A stretch of 64,000 bases of DNA from Blastocladiella emersonii ATCC 22665 (lineage: Eukaryota; Blastocladiomycota; Blastocladiomycetes; Blastocladiales; Blastocladiaceae): positions 62,001 to 126,000 of the forward strand of contig JANHCV010000016.1 of assembly GCA_025594325.1 (NCBI GenBank), read 5' to 3'. A program made the position numbers and the translations under genes. Below are positions 1-9,107 of this stretch, piece after piece. A model generated the notes under the pieces. The model was not told where the DNA came from, ran no database searches, and saw only the letters and a program-made list of their open reading frames with translations. Within the stretch, counting starts at the first letter, position 1. The number at the start of each line of letters is the position of its first letter.

Positions 1-492
1 GGCGACACGCTCCTCGCCGCCGACCTCGCTTCGCTCTTCGCGTCGGGCGGCAAGGCGAGCGTCTTGGACGCGCACGGTGGGCCCGTGTGTGTTTTCCAAG
101 TGGACGGCGAGGGTGCTTACACGGTCTCAGTTACTGCAGTCGAGGGCAGTAAGAAGGTATCACGAGTGGTGATGCGGGCGACGGTCAAGCGGCACGGGCG
201 GCGCAAGGGCGAATTCGCCGTGGCCGTCGAGGTCCACGACCACGGCCCGCTGTTTGTCGAGCTCGCGCGCCCGCGTCGACGGCAGCGCGAGATGGCCAAG
301 GTGTACTCGGGCCACACAACAGCCGGAGGGCTTCTCGTTGCCGCGGTGGTTCATGGACACGGTGCTGCTCACGTCAAGGCCGCGGTCGAGGTCGACGTAG
401 CTCCTGGCGTCGATCTCGCGGCGATCGCGATGATGTGTTTTGTCGTAATCGATGTCCAGGACCGGCTAGGGCATGTGTATAGTAAACCCTAA
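1..492 (+). CDS. LOR (LURP-one-related / tubby C-terminal-like) protein, 5' truncated by window edge
   Basis: The frame starting at base 1 is open to TAA at 490-492, and its first residues (GDTLLAADLASLFASGGKAS) align without a gap to the interior of the next gene (757-1407), so the true start lies upstream. The C-terminal half carries the family signature VYSGH..AGGLL followed by VDVAPGVDLAAIA, which I read as the final strand and hydrophobic helix of the LURP-one/tubby-like barrel. That fold is shared with phospholipid scramblases; plant members act in defence, and no biochemical role can be assigned here. It is a tandem paralogue of the following gene, 264 bp away on the same strand. The family assignment is from motif resemblance, not a search. 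Confidence 0.72.
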   Translation, partial: GDTLLAADLASLFASGGKASVLDAHGGPVCVFQVDGEGAYTVSVTAVEGSKKVSRVVMRATVKRHGRRKGEFAVAVEVHDHGPLFVELARPRRRQREMAKVYSGHTTAGGLLVAAVVHGHGAAHVKAAVEVDVAPGVDLAAIAMMCFVVIDVQDRLGHVYSKP

Positions 493-756
493 ACGTTTTG
501 ATTGACAAGCTGATGAGCTGGGCACGTTCACGCTCCGGCGGAACGGCCTTGAGCAGGGCGGCCTTGTGACCTGAAACGCGACGCGCCGGTGACGCATCCT
601 GAGTCACCGCCGCACGGACGCCCGCATCAGCGAGGGCCGCTCTGGCATGGCGCGGATTCGTCTCCCGCTCTCCCCCGCCATCCCTCGTCCCTGAATCACG
701 GCCCCTCTTGTGCTATGCATTCTCGCCTTCCGCATCGAGCAGCTAGCTAGTTAGTC

Positions 757-1407
757 ATGGGCAACACGCACTCGCGCTCAGCGCTCACGTCGTACGCCGC
801 GAACCCTCTGGCCATCATCGACCCCCGGTTCTGTGCCGCCCACCCTGCGCGGCTCGTCGTCAAGTACAACACGGGACTGCCCGAGGGCAGCGGCACGCTC
901 GTCGCCGACGACACGACGGGCGCCACGGTGCTCGCCGCCGACCTCGCGCCGTTTTTTGCGTCCGGCAGCAAGTCGGAGGTCACGGACGCATATGGCACGC
1001 CCGTGTGCACCCTCCAAGCTGACGGCGAGGGCGGGTACACGGTCACGGCTGCAGCGGATGGCGGCTACGAAAAGCCCAAGACGGTGATGCAGGTCGGCGT
1101 CAAGCACGCTCCGCGGCGGAAGAAGCGGTTTGCGCTCGTCGCTGATATCCCTGGTCGAGGTCTCCTGTACGTCAAGGCCGGTCGGGTGCAACGAGGCGAC
1201 CGCGCTGTCGTCGCCAAGGTGTATTCGGGCCATCCCAAGGCCGGCGGGCTGCTCCTGGCGAGGGTGACGCACGGCCACGCTGAGGTGCTCGCCAGGGCGA
1301 CGGTCGAGGCCGACGTGGCGCCGGGAGTCGATCTCGCCGCGGTCGCGGTCTTGTGTATCATTGCAGTGGATGTCGAGAAGCGCTTGTCGGTGTGGAAGAA
1401 ACAATAG
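757..1407 (+). CDS. LOR-family protein with N-myristoylation consensus
   Basis: Intronless 216-residue ORF. The ATG at 757 gives MGNTHSRS, which fits the N-myristoyltransferase consensus (Gly2, Ser6), so membrane association through a lipid is predicted. Residues ~15-55 (LTSYAANPLAIIDPRFCAAH) recur in the next gene as LTSYASNPLAVVSPLF, a family-specific N-terminal box. The C-terminal half has VYSGHPKAGGLLLARV and then VEADVAPGVDLAAVAVLC, matching the last strand and hydrophobic helix of LURP-one-related proteins. No catalytic residues are visible. Neighbouring paralogues on both sides suggest tandem expansion. Coding status is well supported by conservation between copies; the LOR assignment is moderate, and the myristoylation is inferred from sequence only. 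Confidence 0.82.
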   Translation: MGNTHSRSALTSYAANPLAIIDPRFCAAHPARLVVKYNTGLPEGSGTLVADDTTGATVLAADLAPFFASGSKSEVTDAYGTPVCTLQADGEGGYTVTAAADGGYEKPKTVMQVGVKHAPRRKKRFALVADIPGRGLLYVKAGRVQRGDRAVVAKVYSGHPKAGGLLLARVTHGHAEVLARATVEADVAPGVDLAAVAVLCIIAVDVEKRLSVWKKQ

Positions 1408-1883
1408 AGGTGGTTGACGGGGCGAGATCAGACTGGCAATCAGGCACACGGGGCCGTGAGGTGTCCACGCAGGGCAAGTATCGCACAAAAGGAGCGCTGT
1501 GGTCCAAGTGTTGACCACTGAGCCGAGCAGCTGACGCGACGCGTGTCTCCTGCCCCTCGTTATCCCGACATACAACGCAAACCGCGTTCATCAAGACTAG
1601 ACGCGATACCGCATCAGCATTGTGTTTCCCGATGAGATGCACCATGAAAGTCCATCGCGAGTCCCTGCAACGCGTCGCGCGACGCGTCGTTCATCTCATC
1701 GCGGCTCGGCTTGCCCGACCACTCGCCGCTCGCGCACCCCGCCACCTCCTATGAACCGCGGGCTTGCAACATTCTGCCGCCCTTCTTCAACGCTTCGCTG
1801 CACGCCCTAGAAGCCTTCCTGCGCCCTTCGCCCCGTCCACACTCTTCCAGCCCGCGACATCGACCATCCAGCAACTACGAACG
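1408..1883. other. Intergenic, no gene seen
   Basis: A 476-bp spacer between tandem LOR genes. It contains several ACGCGT-type words around 1670-1695 (resembling MluI cell-cycle boxes) and a pyrimidine-rich leader before the next ATG. No TATA box or RNA gene was recognised. Confidence 0.5.
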
Positions 1884-2804
1884 ATGGGGAACGCTTCCTC
1901 GACCCCGTCACTGGCCGCCCGCCGCCACCGCGGCCTGACGTCGTACGCCTCGAACCCGCTGGCCGTCGTCTCCCCGCTCTTCGTCACGCGCGCCGCGACC
2001 TCGCTCGTTCTGGCCCCCGCGGCCCCCGCCATCGCCGAACTCGGCACCATGTGGACGCTCCGCGACTCGGCCGCCGGTGCCATCCTCGTCTCGCTCACCG
2101 TCGACCCCGAGTCCCGCGCAATCTCGGTCTCCGACCCGTTCGGCGAGCAAGTGTTCGCCCTAGCTGCTCCGGCCGCGGATGACGACGTCGGCGTCACGGT
2201 CGCTTCGGCCCAGTCGGGCGACGACGGCGAGCCCGAGTTCTTCCACGTCGACGCGGTCCCCGGCGTCGCCGACTTTGCCGCCGTCACCCGCGACCACGGA
2301 CTCATGTACCTGCGGCACACTCGGGCGCACAAGCGCGGCAAGAAGGAGCAGCACACCGCCGTTCCCAATGGTGGTGCGGAAGCAAGCAGCAAGTGGAAAG
2401 TGTACTCGGGTCACCCGTCCGCCGGCGGCCTGCTCATCGCGCGCATCAAGCCGGCCCTCGCGGGTCGCGGTAAGAAGGCGACCAGTCGTACCACCACAGC
2501 TGAGTCCCTCACGGCTCTGCGCATCGACATGGCCGCGGGGATCGATGCAGCGGCGCTCGCATCGCTCGTCGTTCTCGCTGTCGTCGGCGTTCCGACTCGC
2601 AAGCCGGCATCGAGACCGGGCACATGGCCACGCGCCGTCTCGGCCGCGGCCGAGTCGCTGGCCCGCCGCCCGCGCCGGTTCCTGTCGTCGACGCTTCGCC
2701 GGCAAGTCGTGGGCAGTCAGCCGGACATGGCTGTGGAGGGGTCGGCGCTCGACCTGTTTCTCTCAGAGGATTCGATGGTGTTCCCGGAGGTCGCGGCCGA
2801 GTGA
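1884..2804 (+). CDS. LOR-family protein with N-myristoylation consensus and C-terminal extension
   Basis: The frame is open from 1764, but I chose ATG 1884 because it produces MGNASSTP, the same MGNxxS start as the paralogues at 757 and 3545 (minus). The protein is 306 residues. The N-terminal box LTSYASNPLAVVSPLF is shared with the 757 gene; the core signature VYSGHPSAGGLLIARI is near the middle, followed by IDMAAGIDAAALASLVVLAV, the hydrophobic helix. Unlike its neighbours it continues ~65 residues past that helix with an Arg/Ser-rich tail. A spacer between the two core halves is longer than in the paralogues. It is convergent with the minus-strand LOR gene (103 bp apart). Function is unknown; lipid anchoring is inferred. 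Confidence 0.8.
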   Translation: MGNASSTPSLAARRHRGLTSYASNPLAVVSPLFVTRAATSLVLAPAAPAIAELGTMWTLRDSAAGAILVSLTVDPESRAISVSDPFGEQVFALAAPAADDDVGVTVASAQSGDDGEPEFFHVDAVPGVADFAAVTRDHGLMYLRHTRAHKRGKKEQHTAVPNGGAEASSKWKVYSGHPSAGGLLIARIKPALAGRGKKATSRTTTAESLTALRIDMAAGIDAAALASLVVLAVVGVPTRKPASRPGTWPRAVSAAAESLARRPRRFLSSTLRRQVVGSQPDMAVEGSALDLFLSEDSMVFPEVAAE

Positions 2805-2906
2805 TCGTGTGAAGAACGATAATGATGATATGATATATCCATAGACGGCGGCCCGCTGTGACCGCGCTTCTCACCCTTGCAGAGCGGTCAGGTAAACAAT
2901 GAGATT

Positions 2907-3545
2907 CTAGGCACAGACTCCAACGACAGCGGCCATCACCGACGACGATGCGAGCAGCGTCACGTCGCAGTCAGCAATCATCTTGACGACGACCAGCAGC
3001 GCCGTGATAGCCACCGCGTCCACGCCCGCCGCGAGCTCCACCGTGTACTCGGGATGCAGCCCGCCCGAGCTCGCGACGCGTGCAATCAGCGGCGCTGTCA
3101 GATCAGCGACCTCGCCAAGGAACACGTACGCGCGCGACGACCCGAACGCTACGTGCAGCTTGCGCTCCGCCGACGTGGTCACCTCGAGACTTCTGGAGTG
3201 TCGCTTGATGGACAAGACCGGTGGCGTGTCAGGATCGCGCTTTCCGCCATGCACGCCAGCGTGGACCACGAACCTGAGCCCGTTCAGCTCGCGGATCGTT
3301 GCGATGGTCGCGCCCGACCCGTCGCTGATCGTGCACTTGGCGACCAGCGCGCGCGACTCGATGGCGAACAGCGGCAGCTTGAGGATCGCGCTGGAGACGA
3401 GGAAGTTGTCGCTGAGCGCGCTTTTGGACGTGATCGTCAGGTCCGACCGCAGCCCGAAGCAGTACTCGCGGCCGAACACGGACAGCGGACACTGCAGTTG
3501 CGAGGCCAGCGGGAGGTCTTTGAAGGCTGAGTTTGTGTTTCCCAT
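2907..3545 (-). CDS. LOR-family protein with N-myristoylation consensus, opposite strand
   Basis: The frame is open upstream to 3647, but ATG 3545 gives MGNTNSAF, the third example of the MGNxxS start, so a 212-residue product is preferred. It begins directly with the barrel region (CPLSVFGREYCFGLRSDLTI, reminiscent of the start of LURP-one domains) and lacks the LTSYA(A/S)NPLA box. The C-terminus has YTVELAAGVDAVAITALLVV, the conserved terminal helix. It is clearly more divergent than the 757 and 1884 copies, so it probably arose from an older duplication followed by inversion. No partner or substrate can be inferred. Confidence 0.76.
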   Translation of the reverse strand: MGNTNSAFKDLPLASQLQCPLSVFGREYCFGLRSDLTITSKSALSDNFLVSSAILKLPLFAIESRALVAKCTISDGSGATIATIRELNGLRFVVHAGVHGGKRDPDTPPVLSIKRHSRSLEVTTSAERKLHVAFGSSRAYVFLGEVADLTAPLIARVASSGGLHPEYTVELAAGVDAVAITALLVVVKMIADCDVTLLASSSVMAAVVGVCA

Positions 3546-4518
3546 CGTGTTTAATTCGTGTCTCGAGGGACTGAGAGAAGGATCGGGAGGCGCTGCGATG
3601 AAGAGGCGTTCGGAGGGCCGAGCCTCTGGACCGGAAAAACTTGGCACGCACTCGCCCGCTAAGAGTTGCTCCGGCTTTGATCCGGTCCCTGAGCGTTTAA
3701 TTAGTTGGCGGTTCAGTTAATACGTTGCAGGATCTGCACGCTGCCTGGTTTATGAGGTTGAGCGAGGTCAATTGGCGTGCAAGTGTGGTCCAACGCTCTC
3801 ACATGCCCGTCAAGGGTTCCTTCGTCCTCGGTTTCGAAGAGATGTGCAGGCAGTGTAGACATCAGCCGATGTAAGGCTTGTGTTGCTTATAATGACAAGC
3901 TGTGATGTTGATGGTCGTAGTGATCGTTGCCGCCAGCTCGCGTCGTGCCACGCGGCTCGCGAGCCGTTTTCGCCACTCGTCACGCTTCAACCTGCACAGA
4001 AGATTTAACGAACGGAGTTCATTAGTTTTGCGTGATGTTCAGGATGGCCAGCGAGCGACGTGCCGCGAGGTCCACAATGGACGCGTCGCGAAATCACGTG
4101 GGTCCGCGATGACATGAGCGACGCGTGCTTGCCCGTTTGATCCAGCGGGCTCCCTCGCGATTTCCAAGCAACTAGAACAGAACAGGTAGTGATTCAACTT
4201 TCAGTTTGGGCGAGGACCCTACTCCTCATACATCTACAGGAAATATCACACAGGCTGGAGCTGCCCGCACCCTCCATTCAGCCTGAAACCGCAACGCCGG
4301 GACAAGAAGATCCTGCCTGTCGGTGCGCGCACGGACCCCGCCCCATGAGGGCGTGCCGAGAGCATCTCGGTGTTTCGGGCATTGTTCCGGAACAAGAGCA
4401 GCGTGCCAAGCAAGCAATCACGCCGGGACAGCGGATTGGGCCTGGAGCGAGCAAGGACACTCAAAAGGCAGTGGGCACCCCGCGAGATCCTCACGAAAAC
4501 TTACTTGACCTCGGCAAG
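3546..4518. other. Intergenic between LOR genes
   Basis: About 970 bp with no supportable gene. It holds one copy of a 26-bp motif (4080-4105, listed separately). Short ORFs here have no family resemblance and no consistent codon bias. Confidence 0.5.
4080..4105 (+). repeat. 26-bp motif combining ACGCGT and CACGTG, copy 1
   Basis: Reads ACGCGT then CACGTG with starts 14 bp apart, followed by GGTCC. The same arrangement recurs at 5373 and 58751, each beside a LOR-like locus. ACGCGT is the fungal MCB word and CACGTG an E-box; a regulatory role is inference. Confidence 0.5.
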
Positions 4519-5338
4519 TTGAAACTGTTCTCCTCGACCAACTACTCGAAGCACACCCTGACCACGGCGTATGTCGAGGCGCCGCAGGCCATTGTGGGCC
4601 CGCAGCACGTCCAGTCCAGTGCGCCCGTCGAGCTCTCCATCGAGATCATCAAGGCCGAGTCGCATGTCTTCCTGGCCACAAGTGGTCGCTCGCGATGGTG
4701 GCCAAGAGCAAGACCACGGGCGACGTCGAGGACCAGCTCGTGGGCCACGACTCGGTGAAGACAGGCAACCTGGTCGTTGGCGACGCCAAGCGCGATGAGC
4801 CGAAGCTCGCATTGTACGTCGAGGCGAAGCAGTTCATGGACCGGTCGGCGCAGGTGGTTCGCGCCGATACGGTCCCCGAGTCGTTCGTGCAGAACTTTCC
4901 CGAAGAATTTCTGTACGCCGCTGGGAGCGGGTCCGTGCGCGGAACCGTCCGTGACAACCCGGTCAACGCCAAGAACGAGAACCCTGACGATTTCCCGACG
5001 TACCAGGACACAACGCACACGGGCGGAAACGACCGCGCCGCGGTCCTGTGGCGCGCATCATGCAGGTCGATCTCAAATACGGTATGCTCAGATTGAAGGT
5101 TAAGGCCAGGACGACGAGCGGCGCCGTGATCGTCGGCAAGGGCAACTCGAGCGCCATGTACTTTTTCCTCGGCCACCCGCGCGACGGCGGCGAGCTTGTC
5201 GGGACCGCCAAGAGCACGCGCCGCTTCGACCTGGCCAAGCACATTGACGTGGCCGTCGCACCGGGCGTCGGCGCGGCCGCGATTCTGACGATCGTCGGCG
5301 CTATCCGCCGCATGATGTTTACCGGCCTTACTGCATAA
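4519..5338 (+). pseudogene. Frameshifted LOR-like pseudogene, paralogue of the 57841 gene
   Basis: Three consecutive reading frames align end to end with the intact protein at 57841-58650. The paralogue's ATG corresponds to TTG at 4519-4521. Frame 1 (FSSTNYSKHTLTTAYVEAPQ) ends near 4672, where a single base is missing relative to the codons for Phe-Leu-Gly-His. Frame 2 carries DEPKLALYVEAKQFMDRSAQ and the QNFPEEF block until ~5050. Frame 3 carries IMQVDLKYGML, then FFLGHPRDGGELVG and VAVAPGVGAAAILTIVGA to a stop at 5336-5338. Loss of the start and two frameshifts make a sequencing error unlikely as the only cause, although the body is otherwise free of stops, so inactivation looks recent. Confidence 0.8.
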
Positions 5339-5372
5339 ATGCTCGTTGACTGATCTGCGAGACAAAGTGAGA

Positions 5373-5398
5373 GACGCGCCGCGATATCATGTGGGTCC
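5373..5398 (+). repeat. 26-bp ACGCGY/CAYGTG motif, copy 2
   Basis: Same layout as copy 1 with ACGCGC and CATGTG, spacing 14 bp, ending GGTCC. It lies 35 bp past the pseudogene end and ~100 bp before the SNRNP27 start, so it could serve either. Confidence 0.45.
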
Positions 5399-5499
5399 AC
5401 GCCGGCGCTCAGCCCCCTCGCCTTTCGACTCCCCTCCCCTTCTCCCTCCGTCTGGACCGTTCTTCCCTCAAACCCATCACTCACTGCACCGAACTTGCA

Positions 5500-6411
5500 A
5501 TGGACTACCGCCGCCGCGACCGCCGCCGCGCGGATCCGTCGTCGTCGACCTCCGAGTTTGCGCGGGCCGCCGCCGCCGCTGCCGCGCTGCCCGGCCCCGC
5601 CGTCACGGGCGACGGCGCCGACGACGATGCGCCGCAGTACGACGAGTTTGGCCGCGTCATTGACCGGCAGGATGTGATCAAGCGCGCCAAGGACCGCGAC
5701 CGCGAGCGCGAGCGGGAACGGGAGCGCGAGAGGGACCGGGAACGACGTCGCAGCCGCAGTCGGAGCAGGGACCGGTACCGCGAGCGGGAGCGGGATCGTG
5801 GAGACCGTGACCGTAGTGACCGTGACCGCGACGGCGGGAGAGGGCACGGCGAGTACCGGACGTCCCGCCGCCGGTCACGCTCGCGGTCTAGGTCGCCGCC
5901 GCCTGCGCGGTCGTGTACGCCACCGTTCAGTTCTCATCCGTGCGTCGGGATACTGACGACTTTCCGAGTGTAGACGGCGGATCCTCGAGTCGAGGCGGTG
6001 CGAGAGGAGGCAGCAGCCGGCCGATGCGGCCGTCCGAGAGTACGCTCCCTCACCTCTCAACCCACTCCCGCCCATCCTAACTTACTTCCTCGCCGTCTAG
6101 TCCAAGCCCTCGCCGAAGCCCGCCGTGCCGCGCGCGGCGGCGTCTCGTCGTCCGACTCCGAGTCGGACGCGGGCGACACCGACTCAGCCGCCCCCTCCGG
6201 CGCGGCAGCTGCCGACGCCGACGAGGACCTGAGCGCGCTGGACCCGGAGGAACAGATGCGGCGTATGATGGGGTTCGGCGGGTTCGACACGACCAAGGAG
6301 AAGAAGCACGCCAACGTGTCGGCGGCCAACGTGCACAAGCCGCCCGTCTACCGCCAGTATATGAACCGGCGCGGCGGGTTTAACCGGCCGTTGTCTCCCA
6401 AGAGGCAGTAG
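5500..6411 (+). CDS. SNRNP27: U4/U6.U5 small nuclear ribonucleoprotein 27 kDa protein
   Basis: Two exons (5500-5914, 6101-6411) encode 241 residues. The intron begins GTACGC, has a CTAAC branch-like box at ~6077 and ends CTAG, joining phase 1 cleanly. The N-terminal half is an Arg-Asp-Glu/Arg-Ser alternating region (RDRERERERERE, RRRSRSRSRD), as in the family's RS-like domain. The C-terminus carries the diagnostic block MRRMMGFGGFDTTKEKK, then YRQYMNRRGGFNRPL, which is how U4/U6.U5-27K proteins end. Role known for the family: tri-snRNP component acting in spliceosome activation in the nucleus. The protein is longer than human SNRNP27 (155 aa) owing to the RS region and an acidic Ser/Asp linker. 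Confidence 0.93.
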
Positions 6412-6479
6412 CGAGGTGGAATGAAGGCAAAAACTGTACTTTCTATCAACAAAAACGCGGGAATGGAGGGAGAGGGAGG

Positions 6480-9107
6480 TCAGGGCCGGTCGAGCGAACC
6501 CCAGTCGCCCGCCGCCGCCTCGAGCTCGTGCAGCGCGCGGTCCAGCGTGTTGAGCCGCGGCCGCCCGCTCGCATCCGCGTCCGCGTCCGGGTCGGCGGCG
6601 GGCGCGAGCGTCGCGGGAGCGGCCTGCGGGCTCGGAGGCGCTGCGGGCACGTGAGCAGGATCGACGGGGGAAACCATTGGCACGATGACGGGCGACGGCG
6701 GGGCCGCAATCGACGCGGACGACCCGCGCCGCGGAGGCGCTGCCGCCGGGGCCAGAGTCGGCGCGACAACGGGACTCGCCACAGGCTGGACGTTGGGCGA
6801 GGGCGGAGCGACCACAGACGCCGACGACCCACGCCGCGGCGGACCCGTCGCCTCCGTCGCCACCATCACCGCAACCGCGTCTGAGAGCGACCCTCTGCGC
6901 ACCTCGGGCACAGCCGGCGGCGGTCCGGGCAATGGCTCTCCGTCGTCAGTCGTCGGGACCATCCGGCGGAGACTCTCAGCGCGAGCGAGCGCGACGGTAC
7001 GCTCGAGCGTGGGCAGGATGAGGTGGAACGTCGGCACGTCCGCTGCCGCCGCGGCGGCCGCGTGTTCGGCGAACCCAGGCGTCGGACGCGCGAGCGAGTG
7101 GTGCGTGGGCGCGGCGGGGATCGCGTCGTCGGCCTCGGGCAGCGGCGAGAGCATCGCGACCGAGTCGCGGCGCGGATCGTGCCCGCCGTGCGCGTGGTGG
7201 AACCCGGTGGCGGTCGCGGGCGTGACGGGCGGCGTGGGCGCGACGGGCAGGGGCTTGTCGAGGGCAGACCCGCGGCGCGATCCGCCCAGGCGCGGCGACG
7301 ACATGACGGACGAGACGGGTCGCGAGATGAGCGCGAACACGTACGCGTCAGTGTTGTCCTCGTCGTCCTCGTTGACCTCGCCTAGGGGCGTGAGCGAGAC
7401 GTTGGACGGGTTGCGGCGGTGGCCCGGGCGCGGGACCGGGCGGCCGACACCGCGCGGGGACATGGGCGACAGCGGCGATGCGGGGACGCCGTTGGACCCG
7501 CGGCGGATCCCAGACGCCGCGGCTGTGGGCGTCGTGGGCGTGAGCGCGGGGGATCCAGCGGCGCTCCCGATCCACGAGACGCGGTGGTGCTCGGTGGTCG
7601 GCGTGCCCGACCCGGTCGACAGCGTCGAGAGGCGGTGGCCCGCGGCAGCGAGGTCCTCGGGGCTCATGTGCGACGAGAGGCGGTACGGCGCGCCCGTGGC
7701 CGAGGAGGTCCCGCTCAGGTACGACGCGCGCACGGGGGTCGTGGACGAGGAGCCCTGCGACGACATGGACAGTGCCGAGTGCCGTGTGGTCCCTGCGGCG
7801 GGCTTCTTGCGCCGCGAGCCGACGGGGCGGTCGAAATCGGGCCGCTCAAACTTCCAGAACTCCTCCTCGCCGTTGGGCCCGAGCCGCGGCGTGCCCGGGT
7901 TGCTGCCCCCGCCGTCGGCGACCGCGGTCTTGGCGGCCTTGGGGTCAAAGTAGAACGAGTTGCGGGTCGGGCCGGGCGACGCGGGCACGGTGCCCGTCGG
8001 CGTGAGCGGGGGCTCGCGGCCCGACGCGGCAAACGACGGCGCGTACGAGGGCCGGCGGCTGCCGCCGTGCGGGTCGACCGAGTAGATGCTCCCGGCAATG
8101 GTGCTCCCGTTCCCGCCGAGCTGCGACATGGTGCCGAGATCTGACGCGCTGACGACGGTGGACGGTGCGGGCTTCTTGAGGGTTTTGCGGTACATGACGT
8201 ACCCGCCGGCGGCGAGGAGGAGCAGGGCGGCGCCGCCAGCGGCCATGGTGACGATGAGCCAGGTCGCGAGTCCTGGCGGGCCCGCGCCGCCGCCGGCCCC
8301 CAAAACGGCGGTGATCTCAAGCGGGCGGTCGACGGCGCACTGGCTCGAGAAGCTGGTGCACACGCCGAGACTGCACTGGGCCGAGTCGACGCACCGCGCG
8401 GACGCGGTGAGGGCGGCGCGGAACGAGACGGTGGTGGGCGGGTCGGCGAAGGTGCCGTTCCCCGCGGCGGCCGCCGGGTACACGGCGCGCGCGGCGGTGG
8501 CGCCGACGACGGCGTCGATGGGCCAGGTCGGGCGGCACACCTTGGTGGCGGGCGCGCAGTAGGCGAGGCGCAGCGGGGCGAACCCGAGGGCCGCGAACGG
8601 CGAGCTGGCAAAGTCGGCCCCGCCCCACGCCGTCGACCCGCCGGCCGCGGACCCGGGGAGGTCCAGGAACCGGCCCGTCGACGGCGTCACGGCGGACGGG
8701 TCGAAGATCGGGTCCTTGGGATCGCCGAGCGCCGCGGGCCCGCGCGCGGTCGAGGCGCAGTCCGAGTGGGCAGTGCACGCCGTCCCCGCATCGGCGGCGA
8801 CGCGGCACGTCTTCTGCGAGCATACGGTGGACATGCACGAGTTGTAGACGTCGGGGCACGCCTGGTAGACGCAGGCGGCGAGCAGGTCCTGGGCGTCGCG
8901 CAGGGCGCTGGCGCGGGTGCGTTTCGCGGCGTCGTCGAGCCCGGCGGCGGCGGTGAAGGCGTCGGTCAGCGCCCTGACGCGGTCGCCGAGCACGGCGGCG
9001 CACTTGTCGCGGGCGCACGCGGCGAGCTGCGCCGGGCAGGTGCCGGGGACGCGCGCCAGGCAGTCGCTCGACGTCGAGCAGGCGCCGCCCGGGCCGGCCG
9101 AGGCCAT
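6480..9107 (-). CDS. Cys-rich single-pass membrane protein of unknown family
   Basis: An intronless 875-residue ORF, convergent with SNRNP27 (68 bp apart). Residues 1-~275 contain about 20 cysteines in short repeats (CSTSSDC, CPAQLAACARDKC, CTAHSDC, CVDSAQCSLGVC), typical of an extracellular disulfide-rich module. One strong transmembrane segment follows (~278-304, LATWLIVTMAAGGAALLLLA), flanked by basic YRKTLKK, giving an outside/inside prediction. The remaining ~570 residues are a low-complexity Ser/Pro/Ala cytoplasmic tail. Oddly, no signal peptide is present at MASAGPGG; a 3' splice-like CAG lies 7 bp upstream of the ATG, so a missed first exon is possible, but a TATA-like CTATAG near 9220 argues for transcription starting just upstream. 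Function unknown; a surface receptor-like role is a guess. Confidence 0.68.
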   Translation of the reverse strand: MASAGPGGACSTSSDCLARVPGTCPAQLAACARDKCAAVLGDRVRALTDAFTAAAGLDDAAKRTRASALRDAQDLLAACVYQACPDVYNSCMSTVCSQKTCRVAADAGTACTAHSDCASTARGPAALGDPKDPIFDPSAVTPSTGRFLDLPGSAAGGSTAWGGADFASSPFAALGFAPLRLAYCAPATKVCRPTWPIDAVVGATAARAVYPAAAAGNGTFADPPTTVSFRAALTASARCVDSAQCSLGVCTSFSSQCAVDRPLEITAVLGAGGGAGPPGLATWLIVTMAAGGAALLLLAAGGYVMYRKTLKKPAPSTVVSASDLGTMSQLGGNGSTIAGSIYSVDPHGGSRRPSYAPSFAASGREPPLTPTGTVPASPGPTRNSFYFDPKAAKTAVADGGGSNPGTPRLGPNGEEEFWKFERPDFDRPVGSRRKKPAAGTTRHSALSMSSQGSSSTTPVRASYLSGTSSATGAPYRLSSHMSPEDLAAAGHRLSTLSTGSGTPTTEHHRVSWIGSAAGSPALTPTTPTAAASGIRRGSNGVPASPLSPMSPRGVGRPVPRPGHRRNPSNVSLTPLGEVNEDDEDNTDAYVFALISRPVSSVMSSPRLGGSRRGSALDKPLPVAPTPPVTPATATGFHHAHGGHDPRRDSVAMLSPLPEADDAIPAAPTHHSLARPTPGFAEHAAAAAAADVPTFHLILPTLERTVALARAESLRRMVPTTDDGEPLPGPPPAVPEVRRGSLSDAVAVMVATEATGPPRRGSSASVVAPPSPNVQPVASPVVAPTLAPAAAPPRRGSSASIAAPPSPVIVPMVSPVDPAHVPAAPPSPQAAPATLAPAADPDADADASGRPRLNTLDRALHELEAAAGDWGSLDRP

